From Alphaproteobacteria bacterium (GTDB taxonomy: Bacteria; Pseudomonadota; Alphaproteobacteria; Micropepsales; Micropepsaceae), in contig JANYAR010000005.1 of NCBI GenBank assembly GCA_025361185.1, forward strand, positions 1-41,943: a stretch of 41,943 bases of DNA, given 5' to 3'. The notes beneath the pieces are model-generated. The model had not been told where the DNA came from, searched no databases, and was given only the letters and a program-made list of their open reading frames with translations. Position numbers and translations under genes: made by a program. Positions 8,759-17,197 of this stretch are shown piece by piece (the stretch's first letter is position 1; each line of letters starts with the position of its first letter).

Positions 8759-10048
8759 ATGCGGCGCGAAACACTGGAAAAGCTGATGACCGCCCGGCGC
8801 GATGGCCGCCCGCTGGTCCGTGCCCTGAATTTGGCGAGCGGTGAAGAGCGGCTGCTCGATCCGGCCTCCGACACCTCCGCGCTGGGCCGGACGGCAGCGC
8901 AGGTGGCCCGCGAAGACAGCTGCCGGCGCGTCGTGATGGAGGACGGCGACTGGCTGCTGACGGCCTATGGCGCGCCGTGGGAAATCGTCATCATCGGCGC
9001 GGTCCATATCGCCCAGGCCCTGGCGGCGCTGGGAAAAGCGGCCGGATACCGGGTGCGCGTGATCGATCCGCGCGCGCCCTATGCGACGCAGGAACGCTTT
9101 CCCGGCATTGTGCTGCAACACGCCTGGCCGGATGAGGCGCTGGCCGAGCACCCCCTCACATCCAACAGCGCCCTGGTGGCGCTGGCGCACGATCCCAAAC
9201 TGGACGATGCCGCCCTGGCTGCCGCACTGCGTTCCGCGAGCTTCTATGTGGGCGCTCTGGGTTCGGCGCGCACCCATGCGCGGCGTCTGGCGCGGCTGGC
9301 AGACATGGGCTTTTCGAAGGAGGAACTTGCCAAAATCCATGGCCCGGTCGGGTTGGCGATCAGTGCGCGTTCGCCAACCGAAATCGCCATCGCGATCCTG
9401 GCGGAGCTGGTCCAGTTGCGCCGCCACAAGCCCGCGCGGCGCATTGCCGGGATTGTTCTGGCGGCGGGAACGTCCAGCCGGATGGGCCGCAACAAGCTGG
9501 CCGAAATGCTGCGCGGCAAACCGCTGGTCCGCCATGCCGTGGACGCCGCACTGGCGAGCCGGCTGGATCCGGTTCTGGTTGTGACGGGCCATGAAGCGGA
9601 AAAACTTCGCACGGCTTTGACCGGCGCCGCCGTCACAATTGTCCCCAACACCCGCTATGAGGAAGGGCTCAGCACGTCTCTCAAGGCCGGCATAAACGCC
9701 GTTCCCGAAGATTGCGAAGGCGCCATGGTGCTGCTGGGCGATATGCCCGGCATCTCCCCTGCCCTCATCGATCGCGTGGTTGCAGCTTTCGATCCTGCCG
9801 CCGGTCATGGCATTTGCGTGGCGACCGCAGGCAAGCGCCGCGGCCATCCGGTGTTATGGGCACGATCTTTTTTCCGGCAGTTAACAGCGTTGAAGGGCGA
9901 CAAAGGCGCGCGCGAACTGCTTGAGGCGCAGGCCGGTCATGTGCTGGAAATCGAGGCCGGCGATGACGCGCCGCTCATCGACATCGATACGCCTGAAGCG
10001 CTGGCGGCCTGCCGGAGCGGCGAAGTTCCCGCGCCCGCAGATCAATAG
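8759..10048 (+). CDS. XdhC Rossmann domain fused to MocA-type molybdenum cofactor cytidylyltransferase
   Basis: The 429-residue protein has two parts. Residues 1-220 are the XdhC C-terminal Rossmann domain (EIVIIGAVHIAQALAALG, VRVIDPR, YVGALGSARTHARRL, SPTEIAIAILAELV). Residues 229-420 are a MobA/MocA nucleotidyltransferase with GIVLAAGTSSRMGRNK (229-246, the NTP loop) and LLGDMPGIS (325-333, metal-binding Asp). MocA adds CMP to molybdopterin for enzymes of the xanthine oxidase family. The fusion, next to a split XdhC N-terminal domain, would couple making the cytosine cofactor with loading it. It starts two bases after the preceding stop, in the same operon. Other genomes show XdhC and MocA as neighbours or fused. 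A separate MobA for the guanine form lies at 35540. Confidence 0.88.
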   Translation: MRRETLEKLMTARRDGRPLVRALNLASGEERLLDPASDTSALGRTAAQVAREDSCRRVVMEDGDWLLTAYGAPWEIVIIGAVHIAQALAALGKAAGYRVRVIDPRAPYATQERFPGIVLQHAWPDEALAEHPLTSNSALVALAHDPKLDDAALAAALRSASFYVGALGSARTHARRLARLADMGFSKEELAKIHGPVGLAISARSPTEIAIAILAELVQLRRHKPARRIAGIVLAAGTSSRMGRNKLAEMLRGKPLVRHAVDAALASRLDPVLVVTGHEAEKLRTALTGAAVTIVPNTRYEEGLSTSLKAGINAVPEDCEGAMVLLGDMPGISPALIDRVVAAFDPAAGHGICVATAGKRRGHPVLWARSFFRQLTALKGDKGARELLEAQAGHVLEIEAGDDAPLIDIDTPEALAACRSGEVPAPADQ

Positions 10049-10067
10049 AAGCGCATTGTCCAAAAAA

Positions 10068-10859
10068 TTAGAAGGTCGCCCAGCCCTTGCGGCGCCGGCG
10101 CAAGGCGGCCGTGCCCGCCAGACCGGCCGCGAAGAGCGACAGTGTCAGCGGCTCGGGAATCTGCTCGGGAGCAACCAATGATCGAAACGTCGGCCCGTCT
10201 CCAGACGGAGGCGTATCGGTAGAGGGCGGCTTGTCGAAGTCCGGCGTCAAAGGCGTATCATCGCCGGGGAGATCAGTCTGCAAATCCGGAATGTGGGGCC
10301 CGTGGCCGGAATCATCGGGGCCGTCGCCGTCATGGCCGTTTCCGTCATGGCCAGGCTCGCCCGATGAGCCGCCATTCCCGCCACCGTTACCGCCGCCATT
10401 TCCGCCGCCAAATGAATTGCCGCCGAAGAATCCGGAATGAAAGCCGTTACCCTGGCCGCCCTGCTGATCTCCACCCGATCCGTTTGGCGAATGTCCGGAG
10501 TCCCCATCGGAATTCCCGCCGGAACCCGTGTAGGCATCGCCACCGAAAGTCTGCGTGCCGGGTTTGTCGTCCTCGTCCGTACAGACATGATTGCCGAAAG
10601 CACAAAAATCCAGCGAACCGCCGGAGGCCGTGTCATGGTTGCCGTCGGACCCGTTCCCAGTCTGGAAATAGATCGGATTGACGCCGCCGCCACCGCCATG
10701 GGCAGGTCCGCCGACGTGGTGGGTATCGTTGTGCCCGTTTCCCGAATTCTTGTCGGCGGAGGCAAGCGTGGGCGCAAGCAACAAGGCCATGAGCGCCAAC
10801 AAAAAGGCCAGCATCAGTCCCAAAGCAGCCAGGCTGAATTTGAAACGCTTCTTGGTCAT
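10068..10859 (-). CDS. Glycine-rich secreted protein with PEP-CTERM sorting signal
   Basis: The 263-residue protein starts at ATG 10859 with a signal sequence (FKFSLAALGLMLAFLLALM, then LAPTLASA). A long low-complexity body follows, rich in Gly, Asn, Asp, Ser and His, with GGGN repeats around residues 145-165. It ends with IPEPLTLSLFAAGLAGTAALRRRRKG. That end is a PEP-CTERM signal: Pro-Glu-Pro, a membrane helix and a basic tail, the type cut by exosortase so the protein reaches the envelope or extracellular matrix. Two cysteines sit in DFCAFGNHVCTDED. The repeats are coding, not a separate element. Exosortase is not encoded in this window. Function beyond a structural or matrix role cannot be inferred. 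Confidence 0.75.
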   Translation of the reverse strand: MTKKRFKFSLAALGLMLAFLLALMALLLAPTLASADKNSGNGHNDTHHVGGPAHGGGGGVNPIYFQTGNGSDGNHDTASGGSLDFCAFGNHVCTDEDDKPGTQTFGGDAYTGSGGNSDGDSGHSPNGSGGDQQGGQGNGFHSGFFGGNSFGGGNGGGNGGGNGGSSGEPGHDGNGHDGDGPDDSGHGPHIPDLQTDLPGDDTPLTPDFDKPPSTDTPPSGDGPTFRSLVAPEQIPEPLTLSLFAAGLAGTAALRRRRKGWATF

Positions 10860-11295
10860 GAACAGACAGACGCAAACTTGATGCCGAAATTTGAGAAATT
10901 GGTTTACAGCGGACCCTTCCGGGCACCACCCGCGCCGCGATTGCCGCACAAATACAGTTAAATAGGAGCCGAAGGCATGCCGATTTGCGGCCTGGCTGGC
11001 GCCGGTTGAGAACCGAGCCGTGATCCAAAGTGGGACTTACAAAGCGGGATTGGCAAAGCGGGATTGGCAAAGCAACCGGCCGAAACCGAGCCTGCGGCAG
11101 GGTTACGCAGAATAGAGAATGTCTGCGGTATTAATCATTGCATGCCGGGACGTCTGCGCCGCGGCAATTGTCCCAAGGCCGCGCCATCAATCCATGCCAA
11201 GAAGTGTTAACCGGGCCTGAGAATTTTAAACACCACAAATACCGGCCTCTAATGTCTTGCGGAGCACAATGTCATCGCGACACGGAGTAGCCTCG
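10860..11295. other. Divergent intergenic region (436 bp) between PEP-CTERM and PilZ genes
   Basis: No gene is supported here. It holds a 14-bp tandem repeat (11027-11073, listed separately) and an AT-richer stretch around 11205-11250 that may carry the promoter for the PilZ gene. I see no terminator or RNA gene. Confidence 0.5.
11027..11073. repeat. 14-bp tandem repeat, about 3.4 copies
   Basis: AAAGCGGGATTGGC is present twice perfectly (11041-11054, 11055-11068). It is preceded by a diverged copy AAAGTGGGACTTAC (11027-11040) and followed by a five-base partial copy. It could be replication slippage or an operator array. Confidence 0.7.
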
Positions 11296-11877
11296 ATGGC
11301 AGAGATAACGGCTTCACAGCCCATCGCCGACAAGCGGAAATATGAGCGGATAAAGCTCTTTCTGCCCGGACATTTGTTCAACCCCCTCACCGATCAATCG
11401 ACCGATTGCAAAGTCCTGAATCTTTCGGCGGGAGGCGCAGCCGTTCAGTGCGAAGCTGAATTCCCGGCCGGTCTTACGCTCGTCTTGTACATCGAGAATT
11501 TTGGACGCTTTGAAGGCAAGACGATCGTCCACGGCACTGGCCAGCTCGCGCTGGAATTCGCCATCGGAGAAGGAAAGCGCACGCGGTTGAAGGAAATGAT
11601 CGAATCCTTTGCGGCCGACGGCGTGGCAGGGATCACCAAGCTGCGCAAGCACAGCCGCATACCGTCCCTGATCAGCGGCAGCATCACCCGGGAGAATGGC
11701 GAGAATATTTTCTGCGACGTGCTGGATATATCGCTCGACGGCGTGTGTCTCAGAACCAGGGTTCGCCCACCCGTCGGAGAAGTCGTCAATCTGGGGCGCA
11801 CCCGCGGGCGCGTGATACGCCACCACCCTGACGGCATCGCCGTTCAATATGTCCGGGAAGTCAATAGAGCCGCGTAG
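11296..11877 (+). CDS. Tandem PilZ-domain protein
   Basis: The 193-residue protein carries two PilZ modules, which bind the second messenger cyclic di-GMP. The first, about residues 12-75, has RKYER followed by NLSAGGAAV, matching the RxxxR and (D/N)xSxxG pair. The second, about residues 115-185, has RKHSR followed by DISLDGVCL. Both pairs look intact. No enzymatic or membrane domain is attached, so it is probably a soluble effector or adaptor for motility, exopolysaccharide or envelope functions. ATG 11296 is chosen for GGAG eight bases before it; ATG 11269 (GGAG four bases before) is possible and would add nine residues. It is divergent from the PEP-CTERM gene. Confidence 0.82.
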   Translation: MAEITASQPIADKRKYERIKLFLPGHLFNPLTDQSTDCKVLNLSAGGAAVQCEAEFPAGLTLVLYIENFGRFEGKTIVHGTGQLALEFAIGEGKRTRLKEMIESFAADGVAGITKLRKHSRIPSLISGSITRENGENIFCDVLDISLDGVCLRTRVRPPVGEVVNLGRTRGRVIRHHPDGIAVQYVREVNRAA

Positions 11878-12070
11878 GCGCCCCTAGGCCCCTATCCCGG
11901 CCTCGGCACCGCCGTTCCGGCACGCTTTCTCTTTCTTTTTCCGATCGGTCAAACGCCCGCCTGCATTCTGGCTGGCAAATGGGCAAACTTGCCCAATTCT
12001 TGCGACGCGAAAGTCTGAGCCAGATTTTCGCCCCGATTTGGCACGCCATAGGTATGCCGTTCGAGGAATT

Positions 12071-12370
12071 ATGAACGCCTTTATCGTTTTTCTGTTCACC
12101 ATTGCCGCCGGGATGACGGCATCGGGAATCCTGGCCAGCCTTTACCGCATGCTCGCCCGCGAGCCCCAGACATGGGTCGGCACATGTCTTCAATATTCCG
12201 TGATGGTGATCGCAGGTCCCGTTGTCCTGATGAGCAACAGCGCAAAGTCATTGCGCGAAAAGCAATGTTCGAAGGCCGCCTTTGCGCTTGCCGTCGCACT
12301 TGGCGCCTATTGGTCCTTTGCGACAGGCCTGCTGATTTTGAGCCTGGTCGTCGCCGTTCGCGCCACCTGA
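12071..12370 (+). CDS. Small integral membrane protein, DUF6949-like
   Basis: The 99-residue protein has hydrophobic segments at about 2-22 (NAFIVFLFTIAAGMTASGIL), 38-55 (TCLQYSVMVIAGPVVLMS) and 69-95 (AFALAVALGAYWSFATGLLI), so about three membrane helices. The ATG at 12071 follows GAGGAATT, a good ribosome site, and coding-like codon use continues to the stop. It resembles small membrane proteins found across alphaproteobacteria with a YR motif after the first helix (ASLYRMLA); the DUF6949 assignment is from memory and not firm. It faces the nasS end of the nitrate operon. Function unknown. Confidence 0.6.
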   Translation: MNAFIVFLFTIAAGMTASGILASLYRMLAREPQTWVGTCLQYSVMVIAGPVVLMSNSAKSLREKQCSKAAFALAVALGAYWSFATGLLILSLVVAVRAT

Positions 12371-12401
12371 GGACCGTCAGCGTTAGGCGGCGCGACCAGG
12401 C

Positions 12402-13547
12402 CTAACTCGGCTCCAGGGACTTGATATAGCCTTGAAGATCCTCCGGAGCGAAAGCCGGGCCGAATTTCAATCCGATCGGATCACCGGACTCCGGCAGGGC
12501 GTTGTTTCCAGTCGCCGCGTCGAAAATATCGGGACGGAACACCGCGGCTGCAGCCTGGGCCTGACCTGCGTCCAAGGGATGACGAAGACCGGCCGCGATC
12601 TCGGCATAAAGCCAGCGCGCCTTGCGCGGATCGGGCCGATTGATGTCATCGCCTTCAAATGCCAGAAAATCGGGCATCGTGCGCGTCTCGGTGCGACTTA
12701 CCGCAAGTGTGCCCGACAATGCATTCAGGACCGTTTTTGGCGCCACGCCCAGATATTGCGGCTGAGCCAGCATATGCGCCAGATTACCGTGATTGTCAGG
12801 GGTCTGACACCAGCGCGCCGCCATCTCATAGGCCCGCAGCAGCCGGTGAATCGTGTCAGGATCGTTCGACACCGTCTCGTCGCGCAGCGCCAGAACCTTG
12901 TCGGGCGCGCAGCGCGAAATCTCCGCGCCGAAGACCGCGATGCACCCCACCCCGCTCTCCACCGCCCGGCTGTTCCAGGGCTCGCCCACACAACAGCCCT
13001 CGATCTCGCCCTCAGACAGGCTGGCCACCATGAAGGGCGGCGGCACCACCTGGAACTGGACGTCATTGTAAGGGTCTATGCCGCCCAGCCGCAGCCAGTG
13101 CCGCACGATGATGGCATGCACCGAAAAGGGAAACACCACGCCAAATGTAATCGGTGGCGCGCCGGAAGCCTTGTGCCGGGCGATGACCCGCTTCAAGGCC
13201 TGGGCGGATTGCCTGGGATCCCGCGGCGGATGGCCCAAAATGTCTTCCAGCGACCGATAAAGCTGCGAAGACAGCGTGATGCAATTACCGTTGGCATTGA
13301 GGCCGAAGGGCACCGTAAGCGGCACCTTGGCATTGCCGATGCCCAGACTGGTCGTCACCGCGAGCGGGGCCAGCATATGGGAAGCGTCGAACAGGCCGTG
13401 AATCAGCTTGTCGCGGATATTCGCCCAGGAGGTTTCGCGCACGAGCTCGATCTGCAGCCCCTCGCTCTCGGCAAATCCACATTCCATGGCCGCGATCGGA
13501 ATGGCGGCGTCGATCAGGGGTATGAATCCGACCCTCATGCTTTTCAT
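12402..13547 (-). CDS. nasS: Nitrate sensor NasS (NrtA/CmpA-like, cytoplasmic), copy 1
   Basis: The 381-residue protein has the periplasmic nitrate-binding fold of NrtA/CmpA but no signal peptide, the mark of NasS. MRVGFIPLIDAAIPIAAME opens lobe 1, ETSWANIRDKLIHGLFDASHM is typical of the family, and VVPPPFMVASLSEGEIEGCC is followed by VGEPWNSRAV. NasS is known to hold NasT inactive without nitrate or nitrite and to release it when the ligand binds. The gene follows nasT by 10 bases at the end of the porin-nrtABC operon, so the sensor pair is made with the uptake system it probably controls. A second, diverged NasS is at 26626. Confidence 0.88.
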   Translation of the reverse strand: MKSMRVGFIPLIDAAIPIAAMECGFAESEGLQIELVRETSWANIRDKLIHGLFDASHMLAPLAVTTSLGIGNAKVPLTVPFGLNANGNCITLSSQLYRSLEDILGHPPRDPRQSAQALKRVIARHKASGAPPITFGVVFPFSVHAIIVRHWLRLGGIDPYNDVQFQVVPPPFMVASLSEGEIEGCCVGEPWNSRAVESGVGCIAVFGAEISRCAPDKVLALRDETVSNDPDTIHRLLRAYEMAARWCQTPDNHGNLAHMLAQPQYLGVAPKTVLNALSGTLAVSRTETRTMPDFLAFEGDDINRPDPRKARWLYAEIAAGLRHPLDAGQAQAAAAVFRPDIFDAATGNNALPESGDPIGLKFGPAFAPEDLQGYIKSLEPS

Positions 13548-13557
13548 CCCGGCCGCC

Positions 13558-14142
13558 TCATTTCAGCATGTCCTGCGCCATCACGATGGCGCGGGCTATT
13601 TCCACAAGCCGTTTCTTCTGATCCATGGCGGCCTTGCGCATCAAAACATAGGCCTCCTGCTCGCCCAGGGATTTGGCCGCCATCAATATCCCTTTGGCGC
13701 GCTCGATCACCTTGCGGTCGGCAAGCGCGGTCCTGGCTTCGTGAAGTTCTTCCTGAAGCCGGGAGAAAACATCAAACCGCTGAACACACATGTCCAGAAT
13801 ATGCTTGACCCGGTCCTTTCTCAGACCGTCCACGACATAGGCGGAAACCCCGGCCATCATGGCGTCCCGGATCGAAGCGCTGTCGCTTTGATCCACGAAC
13901 ATGGCGATCGGCCGCCGCACCAGGCGGCTGACCTGGAACATCTGCTCCAGAACGTCCCGGTTGGGACTTTCCAGGTCGATGATGATGACGTCCGGATCGA
14001 TATCGGCGATGCGCTTGAGAAGATTGGTGGTTTCATTCAGCCACCGCACATTGGCGTGACCGGCTTCCCTGAGCCCGTCCTGAATGATCGCGGCGCGCAC
14101 ATGGTTTTCATCGATGATCAGTATGCTGGCCTGATCGATCAT
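13558..14142 (-). CDS. nasT: ANTAR RNA-binding antiterminator NasT, copy 1
   Basis: The 194-residue protein has a receiver-like domain (ASILIIDENHVRAAIIQDGL, IIIDLESPN, about residues 4-120) and a C-terminal ANTAR domain (ADRKVIERAKGILMAAKSLGEQEAYVLMRKAAM, about 140-190). NasT binds tandem hairpins in nitrate-operon leaders and prevents premature termination, and is held inactive by NasS rather than by phosphorylation. ATG 14142 follows GGAATTTC; an upstream GTG is less likely. It follows nrtC by 72 bases. The leader of this operon at 18583-18652 contains the matching hairpins, so NasT probably controls its own transcript. Confidence 0.9.
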   Translation of the reverse strand: MIDQASILIIDENHVRAAIIQDGLREAGHANVRWLNETTNLLKRIADIDPDVIIIDLESPNRDVLEQMFQVSRLVRRPIAMFVDQSDSASIRDAMMAGVSAYVVDGLRKDRVKHILDMCVQRFDVFSRLQEELHEARTALADRKVIERAKGILMAAKSLGEQEAYVLMRKAAMDQKKRLVEIARAIVMAQDMLK

Positions 14143-14214
14143 GAAATTCCAATGCACCCCATCCGCCCGCCGACTGTATCAAATTCAAGCGGGGCGACAA
14201 CCACGGCATCACGA

Positions 14215-15003
14215 TTATGCCGCCTTCGCATGCCGCTCATACAGGAATTGCAGGACCTGCTTGCGGCACCGGGCATATTGCTGTGTATCGATGACATCCA
14301 GGCGGCGGCGGGGGCGGTCCAATCCGACGTCACAGATATCGCCGATCGTCGCCGCCGGACCGTTGGTCATCATCACAATGCGGTCGGACAGCAGAACGGC
14401 TTCGTCCACGTCATGGGTGATCATGATGGCGGTGCATTTGGTCGCCAGGTGGATTTCCATCACCGTATCCTGCAAATGGGCCCGGGTCAGGGCGTCCAGA
14501 GCGCCGAAGGGCTCGTCGAGCAGCAATATCTTGGGCTGCATCGCAAGCGCCCGGGCGATCCCGACGCGCTGGCGCATGCCGCCGGACAATTCATCCGGCT
14601 TTTTTTCCAGGGCCTGGCTCATATGGACCAGCGCCAGATTGTGCCTTGTCCATTCGTCCCGCTCGGCGGACGATTTGCTCATGCCAAACACCTTGTCCAC
14701 CGCCAGCCGCACATTGGCATAGGCCGACAGCCAGGGCAGCAGGCTGTGGTTTTGGAATACCACGGCGCGATCAGGACCGGGTTCATCCACCACGGCGCCA
14801 TCCAGCAGCACCGCGCCCGTGGTGGGGCGCGACAGCCCGGCCACGATATTGAGCAAGGTGGACTTGCCGCAACCAGAATGGCCGATGATCGAGACAAATT
14901 CACCCTTTTCGATCGCGAGCGAGACATTCGACAGGGCGGTGAAGCGTCCGCTTCCCGTATCGAAGGTCTTGCCCACCTGTTCGATCGTCAGATAGCCGTG
15001 CAT
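14215..15003 (-). CDS. nrtC: Nitrate ABC transporter ATP-binding protein
   Basis: The 262-residue ATPase of the nitrate importer has Walker A GHSGCGKST (41-49), the ABC signature LSGGMRQRVGIARAL (139-153), Walker B ILLLDEPFG (159-167) and the switch His in ITHDVDE (about 197). PFGALDALTRAHLQ and the overall wording match the NrtC/NrtD/SsuB/TauB branch. It is a single-domain ATPase, like NrtD or NasD; cyanobacterial NrtC carries an extra NrtA-like domain that is absent here. It follows nrtB by 15 bases and would work as a homodimer with NrtB. Confidence 0.9.
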   Translation of the reverse strand: MHGYLTIEQVGKTFDTGSGRFTALSNVSLAIEKGEFVSIIGHSGCGKSTLLNIVAGLSRPTTGAVLLDGAVVDEPGPDRAVVFQNHSLLPWLSAYANVRLAVDKVFGMSKSSAERDEWTRHNLALVHMSQALEKKPDELSGGMRQRVGIARALAMQPKILLLDEPFGALDALTRAHLQDTVMEIHLATKCTAIMITHDVDEAVLLSDRIVMMTNGPAATIGDICDVGLDRPRRRLDVIDTQQYARCRKQVLQFLYERHAKAA

Positions 15004-15018
15004 GGGGAAAGTCCTTTC

Positions 15019-15876
15019 CTAGATCGGGCGGCCGGCGATCAGCCGTCCGATGAAGCAGATGACGCGGTCGAGCAGAAAGCCGATGATGCCGACATAGATC
15101 AGCGCCAGGATGATTTCGCTGAGCAACGAACTGTTCCAGCCGTCCCAGATAAAAAAGCCGATCCCCACGCCGCCCACCAGCATTTCCGCCGCGACAATCG
15201 CCAGCCAGGACAGCCCGACGCCGATGCGCAGGCCCGTGAACATGTAAGGCACGCTGGCCGGCAGCATGATCTTAAAGAAATACTCAAATCCGTTCAGCCG
15301 CAGCACGCGCGCGACATTGCGATAGTCTTCCGGTATCTGGCGCACGCCGACGGCCGTGTTCAGAATGATCGGCCAGATGGCGGTGATAAAGATGACGAAA
15401 ATCGCCGACGGATTGGAATCCTTGAAGGCCGCCAGCGAGATCGGCAGCCAGGCCAGTGGCGGCACCGTGCGCAGAACCTGAAAGATGGGATCAAGACCCC
15501 GATAGGCAAAGCTGCTTTGCCCGATCAGAACGCCCAGCGCGACACCGCAGACCGCCGCCAGACTGAACCCGATGCCGACGCGCTTCAGACTGGCCAGTAT
15601 CTGCCAGAACAGGCCGACATCGGTGCCGCCATTATCGAAGAATGGATCGCGGATCAGTTCCCAGGTGTCCTTCACCACCTTGCTGGGGGGCGGGAGCGAA
15701 GAGCCCTCATGACCGCAAAGAACCTGCCAGAGCGCAAGCAGCAGGGCGATGGTGATCAGCGGGGGCACCAGGTGAGCCGCGGCATGGCGCAGCTTTTCCA
15801 ACACCCGCAACCGCGCCAGCCAGGGCTTAAGCCGTGACGGACGGCGCATGTCGCTGAGGATCCCGATCATTGTCAC
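15019..15876 (-). CDS. nrtB: Nitrate ABC transporter permease
   Basis: The 285-residue inner-membrane permease is of the NrtB/SsuC type. After a basic N-terminus come about six helices. The cytoplasmic EAA-like loop that contacts the ATPase is around NTAVGVRQIPEDYRNVARVLRLNG. LRTVPPLAWLPISL and AAEMLVGGVGIGFFIWDGWN are typical family stretches. I chose the GTG at 15876 because GGAGG lies five bases before it; the ATG at 15870 would be 11 bases away. It is 11 bases downstream of nrtA and 15 bases before nrtC. Confidence 0.9.
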   Translation of the reverse strand: MTMIGILSDMRRPSRLKPWLARLRVLEKLRHAAAHLVPPLITIALLLALWQVLCGHEGSSLPPPSKVVKDTWELIRDPFFDNGGTDVGLFWQILASLKRVGIGFSLAAVCGVALGVLIGQSSFAYRGLDPIFQVLRTVPPLAWLPISLAAFKDSNPSAIFVIFITAIWPIILNTAVGVRQIPEDYRNVARVLRLNGFEYFFKIMLPASVPYMFTGLRIGVGLSWLAIVAAEMLVGGVGIGFFIWDGWNSSLLSEIILALIYVGIIGFLLDRVICFIGRLIAGRPI

Positions 15877-15887
15877 GATTTCCTCCG

Positions 15888-17174
15888 TCAGATGCGCTTG
15901 ATTTTCAGGCTGGCCAGATAGGCTTTGGGATTGGCCGGATCGAATGTCTTGCCATCAAAGAATTTTTCGATACCGCGTGAGGTGGATTTGGGGATTTCCG
16001 CATCCTTCACCCCCACCGCCTTGGCTGCCTCGCGCCAGATATCCTCGCGATTGACGGCTTTCACCAGGCCGTTGATGTCGGTATCCGCCGGCAAAAAGCC
16101 CCAGCGCATATCCTCGGTGAGAAACCAGGCTTCGTGACTTTGGAAGGGGTAGGAGGCGAAGTTGTTCCAGAACTTCATCAGATAGGGGAAATTGTCGATT
16201 TTTTTGCCGTTGCCATAGTCGATGGTGCCGGAGGTGCGGTCGATAATGTCCTCCACCGGCACCTTGAAATATTCGCGGCGCGCCACGATCTCGCACATTT
16301 CCTTGCGGTTCTGAGGATTGTCGCACCAGCGCTGCGCCTCGATCACCGCCATGGCGAGCGCCTTGGCCGCCTTGGGATTCTTCTCGACCCAGTCGGCGCG
16401 CATGGCAAAGCTCTTTTCCGGGTGGTCGTGCCATAATTCACCAGTGGTCAGAGCGGTGAAGCCGATGCCCTGGTTGACCAGCTGCGCGTTCCAAGGCTCG
16501 CCGACACAGAAAGCCTCCATGGTCTTGACCTTCATGTTGGCGACCATCTGGGGCGGCGGCACCACGATGGTGGAGACATCCTTATCGGGATCGATACCGC
16601 CTGCCGCCAGCCAGTACCGCATCCACAGATCATGGGTGCCGCCGGGAAAGGTCACCGCCACTTTCGGGTCGTTGCCATTCTGGCGCAGCTTAACGAACGC
16701 GGCCTTCATCTTGGAGGAATCCAGGCCCACACCCATGCTTTGATAGTATTTTGAGACCGAGATCGCCTGGCCGTTGGTGTTCAGACGGGCCAGAATGCTC
16801 ATCGGCAGCTTGCCGCTCTTGGTCATTTTTCCCGCCGAGATGAGATAGGGCAGCGGGGTGAGGATATGCGCCCCGTCGATGCCGCCATGCGAGCCCCCCA
16901 ATTCAATATTGTCGCGGGTCGTGCCCCACGACGCCTGTTTGGCGAGCTTGACATCGGGCATGCCGAACTTGGCGAACAGGCCTTTCTCCTTGGCGATAAT
17001 CAGCGGCGAGGAATCGGTCAAGGCAATGAAACCAAGCGTCGCGGTGGTGGTCTCCGGCGCATCGGCTGTTGCCGCCCAGGCCCCGCCCGGCACGGCGGCG
17101 CGGGCGGCGGTGAGGAGGGCTGCGGTACCTGCGCCTTTCAGAATGGCGCGGCGGTCCTTGATGACATTGTTCAT
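15888..17174 (-). CDS. nrtA: Nitrate ABC transporter substrate-binding protein, Tat-exported
   Basis: The 428-residue NrtA-type protein binds nitrate in the periplasm. The start has a twin-arginine signal (DRRAILKGAGTAALL, cut near GGAWA), so it is exported folded. The mature part begins TATLGFIALTDSSPLIIAKEKGLF, contains ELGGSHGGIDGAHILTPLPYL and TFPGGTHDLWMRYWLAAGGIDP, and has VGEPWNAQLVNQGIGF, all typical of NrtA/CmpA. ATG 17174 follows GGAGACTTTCT. It lies 23 bases after the porin gene and heads the ABC part of the operon. Bicarbonate-binding CmpA is the close alternative, but the nitrate context decides. Confidence 0.92.
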   Translation of the reverse strand: MNNVIKDRRAILKGAGTAALLTAARAAVPGGAWAATADAPETTTATLGFIALTDSSPLIIAKEKGLFAKFGMPDVKLAKQASWGTTRDNIELGGSHGGIDGAHILTPLPYLISAGKMTKSGKLPMSILARLNTNGQAISVSKYYQSMGVGLDSSKMKAAFVKLRQNGNDPKVAVTFPGGTHDLWMRYWLAAGGIDPDKDVSTIVVPPPQMVANMKVKTMEAFCVGEPWNAQLVNQGIGFTALTTGELWHDHPEKSFAMRADWVEKNPKAAKALAMAVIEAQRWCDNPQNRKEMCEIVARREYFKVPVEDIIDRTSGTIDYGNGKKIDNFPYLMKFWNNFASYPFQSHEAWFLTEDMRWGFLPADTDINGLVKAVNREDIWREAAKAVGVKDAEIPKSTSRGIEKFFDGKTFDPANPKAYLASLKIKRI

Positions 17175-17197
17175 AGAAAGTCTCCCCGTCTGTCGGA

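Noticed and set aside
10340..10420. Short-period repeats suggesting a CRISPR or minisatellite
   Set aside because: They encode the GGGN repeats of the PEP-CTERM protein in frame; there are no spacers or regular direct repeats.
11989..12004. A second sigma-54-like site (TTGCCCAATTCTTGCG) before the small membrane protein gene
   Set aside because: It resembles the 27931 site but lacks the near-invariant GG of the -24 element (TG instead), and it partly overlaps a GGGCAA/TTGCCC inverted repeat. Too weak to annotate.
13408..15837. An 809-codon open frame on the plus strand
   Set aside because: It runs antisense across nasT, nrtC and nrtB, whose motifs are intact on the minus strand; His/Gln/Arg-rich composition is typical of a GC-rich shadow frame.
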